From Ilyonectria destructans (Eukaryota > Ascomycota > Sordariomycetes > Hypocreales > Nectriaceae): a stretch of 64,000 nt of DNA. Positions 57,306-64,000 of the stretch are shown in pieces. Below the pieces are notes generated by a model. It was not told the DNA's origin. It saw only the letters and a list, made by a program, of their open reading frames with translations, and ran no database searches. A program made the position numbers and the translations under genes. Location of the stretch: positions 2,356,001-2,420,000 of the forward strand of contig JAHEWK010000003.1 in assembly GCA_020740775.1 (NCBI GenBank), written 5' to 3'. How positions within the stretch are numbered: the first letter of the stretch is position 1; the number at the start of each line of letters is the position of its first letter.

Positions 57306-59637
57306 ATGGGCGACTACTATCACCACTTCCTCTCCTCAATGTCTGGGGCGGGGATGAATCCAGTCACTACACCAGAGGAAATGTTCGCGCCACACCTGCA
57401 TGGACAACCGATTCCTGTCCCATCGGCTCCGGTACCTGGTCCATACCAGCAACTGGGATACTTCACGGGCTTCCCGGAACCCATGATGTTTAACCCGTCC
57501 AAGCCACAAAAGAGTCGAAGGAAGTCCGGCCCTGCCACTGGGACAGGCATGGATCATGTAAAGCACCGTCGGACGCGCTCGGGCTGCTTTATGTGCAGAA
57601 GTCGGAGAGTCAAAGTAGGAACAACCCCTACATTGGACTTGGTAGTTGGCTAATTGTTTCAGTGCGACGAGACACGACCGATTTGCGAACGTGGGTTTCA
57701 AGATGCTCTCGAATTACGACGGGAGGAAATGCTAACTTGGAGCTAGGTTGCAAGAAAGGAAACCGCGAATGTGTTTACCCCGAGCCTCCGAATTCAAAGG
57801 GCTCATCTGGGAGCGGCAGATCAAAGGACCCAGGGGCAGGGACGCAAACGAGCCCGTCGTCCTCGACAGCAGATGATGACGAAGACACAGAGCAAGAAAG
57901 TAGGCTTGAAACAATTCTAGACGAGGACGAATCCGAAGACCCGGCGCAGAGGACTTCAAAAGCTTCCAAGAGTTTGGGAAATATGCCTTCACGACGTCAA
58001 CCCTCCGAGGCCCCATCACAAGCCAGTACGAAAAGCTCATCTCCATCAACCGCAACGGCCACTCCTATTAGTCTCTCAACTACCTCGTATCCGTCTGTCG
58101 AGTTTCCACTTCATCTAGGGCCACCTGATTGGTCTCATCTTCCGCCGGATTTTCAGCGATGCCTCGGACACTTCGTTGATAACATGACTAACTTTCATTA
58201 TTGCATCCCTCACGACTCGGATGAGTTCTTCAAGACTATCTTCCCGAGTGCAGCTCTAAGGCACGAGCCGCTGCTCAACGCCTTGGTTGGGTTCTCTGCC
58301 TACCACCTGACCCTTCAGGACCCAAATGGGAAGCTACAGGATTTTCTCCAATACTACAATAGGAGCGTTACCTTGTTATTGGGCACCCTAAAGCGGAAAG
58401 AGAAACATACCGTAGCAACGCTCTTGACCATCTTGCAGCTAGCTACGATCGAGGTGCGTTCTGACCAAGCAGTTTGTTTGTCGTTGTTGGCTAATATTTG
58501 TGGCAGGAGTATTTGGGTGATTGGGTCAACCTCATGGGCCACCAAAAAGCAGCGTTCGAAATCCTTACTAGCATGTTCACGCCTCAGACGATTATGCAGA
58601 CTCCGATGGGCCGCATGTGTCTCCAGTGGTACGCCCGGTTTGACAATTTTATTGCTTTGATGGGAGGGTTCCCAACCGACCTGCCCCGCGAGTGGTTTAC
58701 TGCCATGGTGGAATTCCACCAATCGCAGATGATAACATACCCCGAGGAGTTGCGTTGGAGAATTGAAGAATGGTCTGCAAGGCTTCGTCTGCTTTCGTAT
58801 GACATGTCGATCCTGTTCGCACGGGGCAGTCGAGGTCAAATCTCCGCCGACCAATTTGCCCATGAACACGATCAGATGACCAGACTTCTCATCGAGTGGA
58901 AGGAGACGAGAGATCCTACATTATCCGATACCAGGTACCTCGTTACCGATTTTCCGACACCACAACACTCGGATCCCGACGATATTGTCGACCCATACAC
59001 CCCCGGAATTCTTTACGAACATCCATTATTTACGACAACGATTCTTTGTGCTGAATGGAATTCCATCATGATCATGCACAAATGCCAGTCATCAACTATG
59101 CCGCCAGAAATTCTGTTTGGGGAGTTGGGTCAATACGCTTATATGGCGTGCCAATATTTCGAGTCTCTGGAATACTGGCCTTTTACCCCCAAAGGCGTGT
59201 TGATCCTCACCCAGGCAAGTATTGCTATTGCTGCTCTATTTTTACCACAAGATGCGCGGCATCACATGTGGTTTCGCCGAAAATTTGCGTTGCTTGAGAC
59301 TATGGGGTAAGATTCAGATTCCGGCACTGTGCTTTCCCGATCAGAAAGTCAAGAATTGCGAACTGACTGGATAACTAGATACATCCACCCGATCAGCCTT
59401 CGAACCAAAATGGCCGAAATGTTTCGAGACCCATCATGCGCTCAGTGGTGGCTTCCGAATGACGAAAGATTTAATATAGTATTGCAGAGTATTCGAAGCT
59501 TTGCCGACGAACGAAATGCCGCCGCCGTGACGGCCCAGCAGGAAAACCTCCGAGAGGTTCGACATATCTTTGCAAAGCTATCGATGAACGAGCAAGATAG
59601 TGGATCATCCACGATGGGAGATGGCCCGGCAACCTAA
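57306..59637 (+). CDS. Zn2Cys6 transcription factor with fungal-specific C-terminal domain
   Basis: Nuclear DNA-binding regulator; targets unknown. Exons 57306-57614, 57663-57690 (28 nt), 57747-58453, 58507-59306 and 59379-59637 join in frame to 700 residues. The zinc cluster near residues 95-122 is exactly CX2CX6CX6CX2CX6C, read across three exons as SGCFMCRSRRVK, CDETRPICE and RCKKGNREC. A Ser/Asp/Glu-rich acidic linker follows (DDDEDTEQESRLETILDEDE). From about residue 215 the text (LPPDFQRCLGHFVDNM, LLNALVGFSAYHLTLQD, ATLLTILQLATIE, CAEWNSIMIMHKCQS) matches the fungal-specific TF domain 2 family (PF11951 type). The start is the first ATG in frame, with TCCACC-like context (GCCACCATGG). 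Confidence 0.93.
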
Positions 59638-60341
59638 GACTAGCGAGTGAAAAATAAAAGCCCCAACTCCTCTGTGCAAAAAATCAAAAGAACTGGTCCT
59701 GGACAGGCCCAGGAGACAGCACAAGGGCTCAACCGGAGACCAAAACGATACAATCTGCAACAGAAGAAAAAAACCCTGTCACGAATACAAATCCAGCAGA
59801 GAGTGATGCTTGGGATTGTAGGCGCAAAGGAAATTGATCTTGGAACCGAGTAGCAAGGGCGGGAAGTTGCTAGCCAGACAACTACTCAGCTGCTAGCATT
59901 TTCAGTTCTATCTATACACAACATATTTGCGATACCGTTCTTGGGGTTGCAACATGAAAGAAAAGCAAACATTGGAAAAGTGAAAGAAACGGGCTGGACG
60001 ATTTATTTCGATTTACCTCCCCTGTCATAGATACCCAAAGTCTCTCAGCATTCTGTGGTGGCTGAGAGATTCGATTGCATAGAGAATAAACGGAAACAGG
60101 CGCATGTTGGCGATGGGATATCCGTCCCTACAAGATGAAAAAAAAACCATTCATCATTCATCTGCCGTGCCTACTGGAAAAATCTTTCATGTATCCTCGT
60201 ATCTTCTTGAAGGGGATGTTATTATACACAGCTTCAACTACAGTGGATGAGCACCCAGCTTGCATCTGGATAAGCCAGATTTGAACCACCAGCTGGGGCA
60301 CACCTGAAATGAACATGACTAGATTAGGTCCACCTGGTAAC
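59638..60341. other. Convergent 3' region between the Zn2Cys6 factor and MOB3
   Basis: About 700 bp between two stop codons. An AATAAA lies 16 nt past the plus-strand stop, too near to be the only poly(A) signal. A small hairpin (TCTGG/CCAGA) occurs near 60265-60280. No gene is seen. Confidence 0.4.
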
Positions 60342-61926
60342 TTATTTATCGTCCTCTGCGGGCTCGGTTTTCGATGGAGCAGCAGTCGTGTCTTCCTCGG
60401 GTTTCTTTGCGTCGACTTCGGTAGCTGGTTGCCCTGAGGCCGCCTCTTCGGCAGGTTCCTCGACCTCTGTCGATGCTGGGGTCTTGGAAGATGCTTCGGG
60501 CTTTTTCTCATTTGCTAGGTCGTCCTTGGGCTTGCCGTCATCTGTGGCATCCTCCGAGGCGTCCTCCTCCTGCAGCGGTGCGGGCTTATCGGCTCGTGCA
60601 TCCTTGTTCTCTGTTGGCTCAGGCTCAGGGTCCGCTTCCATGATGGTTTGGTCTGCGTCCTCATCTTCCTCGCTTTCCTCTTCGTCCTCCTCGTCCTCAT
60701 CCTCTTCAGTTTCTGGGGTGAGTGGGTCTTGATCCTGAGCCGATGATTGTGCCGTGACGGATTGTTCAACAATGACGGGGACTTCCGCGACCTCAGGCTC
60801 CTCCTCGACAGTCGAGGGCGCCGAAATGTGCATCTCTTTTAGCCTCCGTGACACACCGCCTGCCTCCTCTTCCTCTGCTTCTAGGACCGTCGTAACAGCA
60901 CTACCAGTTGACGGACTGCTCCTAATGTGTCGTCGTGTGTTGGTTCGAGTAGGATGGAGGTTATCTTCTTCACCACTTGAGCCATGTTGCTGTACTTGTG
61001 GCTTCAGGATGGTTGGCGTAGGCTTCTCAATCTCCTGCTCTACTGATGGGGCTTCTAAGCCTTCGGCCTCTGGAGGCAGCTTGTAGTTCTCCGCAGGCAA
61101 TAGGTCGTACAGGTCGCAGACGGTCTTGAAAAAGACGTACAGACCGGTCTGGCCCTCAACAGACCAGAAGACCCCGCGGTGCTGGAACCACGCATGAGCA
61201 AATATGCGATGAAGACGGCGAAACACGTTGACCAGATTCTTGACCCCAACGTTCTTGCTATGGTTATCGCTGAGGACGACGAAGCGGCTGGGGAATATCT
61301 TTTGGTCAGTGACGACGTTGGCGGCCCAATCGAGAGTGTGGCAGCAGTAGTCGATTGCACAGCAGCTCTTGGGCTGCTCATGGACAGCGCATAGGAACTG
61401 CCATTCGGAGGCGCGCATCTCGGGACACGTGCTTGCGCTGCATGGAGGGGTGTCGAAGAGGAAGCCGACGATGAGGGAGTTGCACTGCGAGATGAGGAAG
61501 CGGCAGAGCTCGTAGAGCCAGATGGTGCGATCGATACCGGTAGGAGGTTTAGCGAGCTGGAGGGCGGTTTCTCGGGTGAGCGGCTGGGTGTTGGAGGCGG
61601 TATGGTAGCAGTGGAGGGCGGCAAGGTGTTCCTGGAGTTGGAACGCTGAATCCAGCTGGTGGAGGTTAGTTTCTGAGGTAGGCATGTGGCGATTCCAGCT
61701 CCAAACGAACCTCGTGAAGGGGTATCAAGGGAGGACCGGCTGCCATGTCGGTAGCTTTGGTTCCCGGGTGTATGCGCCGCCTGGAGCTCGCGTCAAGCAG
61801 CGTCTGCTCCGAGTGCGTCGTCTGGGGACTGGCCGCCGAGCCACCAGAGGGCGATTTGGGCCCAATCTGGATCTCGGCCGGCGGCGGCGGACTTGGTAAT
61901 CGTGGGGAGCTCGGTGCCAGCGACAT
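60342..61926 (-). CDS. MOB3: MOB3/phocein homologue (STRIPAK complex)
   Basis: Mob-family adaptor of the STRIPAK phosphatase-kinase complex, which in filamentous fungi is needed for hyphal fusion and fruiting-body development. Exons 61926-61711 and 61655-60342 give 509 residues; the 55-nt intron (CTAAC branch site) joins LIPLHE to LDSAFQLQEHLAALHC. The N terminus is Pro/Ser-rich (MSLAPSSPRLPSPPPPAEIQ). The Mob domain, residues 85-280, contains TRETALQLAKPPTGIDRTIW, CPEMRASEWQFLCAVHE, a CCAIDYCCHTLDWA stretch supplying zinc-site residues, and FRRLHRIFAHAWFQHRGVFW. The C-terminal 200 residues are an acidic, disordered tail of Glu/Asp/Pro/Ala repeats ending EDDK. It is divergent from ZNG1. Confidence 0.93.
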
Positions 61927-62316
61927 GGTGGGTTGAGGCGAGGCCGTAGCGCGTTAGAATTCGAGGATCGCTTTTGCGACGAGGTCGGGGAGAGAGCTGC
62001 GGCGCCTAAGACAACGACAAGGCTGCGGGTTTGAGACGCTTGGCGGCGTTAGTTGCATTTTCTGACTGGAGCTCGGTAAGTGCATATGCACGACTAAAGT
62101 GCATCTAACGGGGGCCGTGCGAGATGTCCGTGTGTGAATCATCTTTGTCATGGCTGCGGGATGCTGCAAAACCCAGTTGGATGAAGACAAGCAGTGGCAG
62201 TGACCTTTGGAAAGAGTATCTGCAGGTGAAGAGATTCACTCTTAATCGACCAATCGGTACCCGCAACCTAGAACCTGGGATTACTAGCCAGGTTTTCTAC
62301 GGCACCATTCATCACC
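61927..62316. promoter_or_regulatory. Shared promoter of MOB3 and ZNG1
   Basis: These 390 bp separate two divergent start codons. The palindrome TGCATATGCA lies near 62082-62091; I recognise no other known element. Both core promoters must lie here. Confidence 0.45.
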
Positions 62317-63708
62317 ATGGATTTTGACGATGATGCCCCGCCAGAGCTGGTCGACACTACCACCAGCGATGCTCCAGAGGAGATCACAGTCAAGGTCCCG
62401 ATTACTATTGTGACAGGTAACGTGAACATGACTTCGTCTCATTTAGTATCAAATATTCTGACATTATTTAGGTTATTTGGGAGCGGGTAAAACGACATTG
62501 CTGAATTACATCCTCACGGCTCAGCACGGCAAGAAGATTGCCGTGATTATGAATGGTTTGCACAACCACATCAAGTTGGAGCTCCTTTATTGACCCGGGA
62601 AATAGAATTCGGAGATTGTAGGTTCCATTGCGACCCTTGATGAGTTATTTCTCTAAGTGGGTTTGCAGCCATCGACATCGAGAAGTCCCTCACCGTGAAC
62701 AAGGGAGATGAGCAGGTTGAGGAATGGCTTGAAGTCGGAAACGGCTGCATATGTTGCTCAGTGAAGTAGGGCACATTCTAACCCACCACGGAAGCGGCTA
62801 ACATCCTTAGGGACACCGGAGTAAATGCCATCGAGTCGCTGATGGATAAGAAGGGCGCATTCGACTACATCCTTCTTGAGACTACAGGCCTTGCTGACCC
62901 TGGGAACCTTGCGCCCCTCTTCTGGGTAGACGACGGCCTTGGTAGCACGATATACCTAGACGGCATTGTGACACTGGTGGATGCGAAGAACATCCTGCGC
63001 AGTCTCGATGATCCGAGTGGCAAGGTTGAGGGCCACGACGACCACGACGACCACGAGGGCCACGACGATCATGGCCCTCTGATGACTACTGCTCACGTCC
63101 AGATCTCTCACGCAGATGTGATTGTCATCAACAAGGCCGACATGGTCACAGAGAGTGAGCTCAGCTCGGTGCGAGCCAGGATTGAATCCATCAACGGGCT
63201 GGCAAAGATCCACGTGACGGAACGGAGTGTGGTGCCGCAGCTGGAGGGCTTCCTGCTCGATTTGCATGCCTATGACCAGTTTGATGAATCGGAAGCCAGT
63301 GCCAAGGGGCACAGTCATCTTGATCCTGTGAGTGGCTGGAAATCGACGGCTCGGGGATGAGCATTGCGGCTGACTGCTTAGACAATATCTACCGTGACAA
63401 TTCCTGTCGGTCGCCTACGGCCCGGCCAATTGGACGACGTCGACCGCTGGTTACGGGCCGTGTTGTGGGATAGCAAACTTCCAGCGGCGGCGGAGGAGAA
63501 CACGTTCGAAATACACCGTTGCAAGGGCCGCCTCGTATTCGACAATGGAGACGTCAAGATACTACAGGGCGTCAGGGAGGTCTTTGAGATAAACGACGCC
63601 CCCGTGAACGTGGACCAGGAGACGCCGGCAGAGGGCAAGATGATCCTGATTGGGAAGAATGTGGCGGGCGTAGACTTTGAGAGAAGCTTCCAGCAAGCCG
63701 TCAAATAA
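62317..63708 (+). CDS. ZNG1: CobW-domain zinc chaperone GTPase (ZNG1/CBWD family)
   Basis: G3E-family GTPase that hands zinc to client enzymes; human and yeast ZNG1 load methionine aminopeptidase 1. Exons 62317-62416, 62472-62555, 62606-62617 (12 nt), 62669-62765, 62811-63327 and 63382-63708 give 378 residues. Motifs: [19 protein letters not shown] (P loop), IMNEFGDSIDIEKSL (switch region, completed only by the microexon), [10 protein letters not shown] (CxCC metal site), [15 protein letters not shown] (Walker B/G3), and [10 protein letters not shown] (NKxD guanine recognition). A His/Asp-rich loop ([14 protein letters not shown]) after [10 protein letters not shown] is typical of metal-handling members. 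The CobW_C domain starts near [20 protein letters not shown]. The N-terminal VKVPITIVT fits family starts. Confidence 0.95.
62606..62617 (+). other. ZNG1: 12-nt microexon of ZNG1
   Basis: The bases between acceptor AATAG and donor GTAGGT supply the end of the Glu codon, then Phe-Gly-Asp and the first base of Ser, restoring the family sequence N-E-F-G-D-S. Skipping it deletes four residues in frame, including the conserved Glu-Phe-Gly-Asp of the switch. Confidence 0.85.
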
Positions 63709-63798
63709 GTCGATAGAGGCGTGAATAGAACCCGACCCCGCTGGCATGGAGACGCGCACCAGGACTCACAGTGTCCGGGGTCGTTCCGCTAAGGCACC

Positions 63799-64000
63799 TC
63801 AGCTGTGTTGTGAGCAAGCATCAACGTCAGCCTTGGCCCACACCAAAACCTGATTGGCGAGCACGTCGCTGTCGGTGCGGACCCACTTGAATCCGGCCAC
63901 GGCTCCAGGTGCATCGAGCCTTAAGCAGCCTTCTCCGACCAGCGCAGCAAAAGTGCAAACACCATCTCGACAGGCAAAGACGCTGCCTAACGACCGACTT
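63799..64000 (-). CDS. C-terminal part of an unidentified protein (truncated by window edge)
   Basis: Read on the minus strand from base 63999, one frame stays open for 66 codons and stops at TGA 63801-63799. It reads VFACRDGVCTFAALVGEGC, then LRLDAPGAVAGFKWVRTDSD and VLANQVLVWAKADVDACS. The composition is protein-like and unlike the shadow frames, but I do not recognise the family. It is convergent with ZNG1, stops 90 bp apart. It could be a last exon; the reading frame before base 64000 is not available. Confidence 0.45.
   Translation of the reverse strand, partial: SRSLGSVFACRDGVCTFAALVGEGCLRLDAPGAVAGFKWVRTDSDVLANQVLVWAKADVDACSQHS

Noticed and set aside
60270..60295. Minus-strand GGTTCAAATC, resembling a tRNA T-loop
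   Set aside because: The stem does not pair and no cloverleaf can be drawn; the bases lie in the 3' region of MOB3.

Overview
This is nuclear DNA from a filamentous ascomycete (Pezizomycotina, most likely a sordariomycete; I cannot name the genus). The genes have short introns (about 50-120 nt) with GT...AG ends and CTAAC/CTGAC-type branch sites. They include a Zn2Cys6 regulator, a microsomal-type P450, an NCS1 permease, a STRIPAK Mob3 and an INCENP with a fungal-type N terminus. Exon joins were worked out by hand. Every multi-exon model given here closes in frame except the P450, which needs a weak donor, and the conserved gene at 13468-15519, whose first intron is uncertain.

Layout. 1-715: 5' part of an intron-rich MFS transporter (minus), running off the left edge. 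716-10591: nearly 10 kb with no recognisable gene but many short tandem repeats. 10592-16539: CCDC124/DUF1014 protein (+), FTS/AKTIP-like E2 variant (+), a conserved unknown protein (+), ribokinase (-). 16540-19730: gene-free. 19731-21961: P450 (+). 24611-27457: purine-cytosine permease (+), tail to tail with RIB7 (-). 29865-32797: AlkB-GRF dioxygenase (-) and PEX7 (+), sharing a 412-bp promoter region. 33357-36886: mitochondrial DEAD-box helicase (-) and a one-TM unknown protein (-). 37828-46044: INCENP (-) and condensin SMC2 (+), head to head. 46272-47886: MOSC-domain protein (-). 47887-57305: a second gene-free stretch of about 9.4 kb with repeats, a G-run cluster and an AT-rich island. 57306-59637: Zn2Cys6 factor (+). 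60342-63708: MOB3 (-) and ZNG1/CobW GTPase (+), head to head. 63799-64000: C-terminal end of an unidentified minus-strand gene.

How the genes relate. Most are unrelated housekeeping genes. The clearest functional pairing is INCENP-SMC2: the chromosomal passenger scaffold and a condensin subunit diverge from 432 bp that hold two CACGTG boxes 20 bp apart and a forkhead-type TGTTTAC site, as expected for co-regulated mitotic genes. The P450 and the MFS gene have no biosynthetic neighbours, so I see no secondary-metabolite cluster. I found no intact transposon, CRISPR array, rRNA, convincing tRNA or viral element. I did not find a clearly new biological system. The best leads are the INCENP-SMC2 promoter, a 12-nt microexon in ZNG1, the P450 splice/frame anomaly and the two repeat-studded gene deserts.
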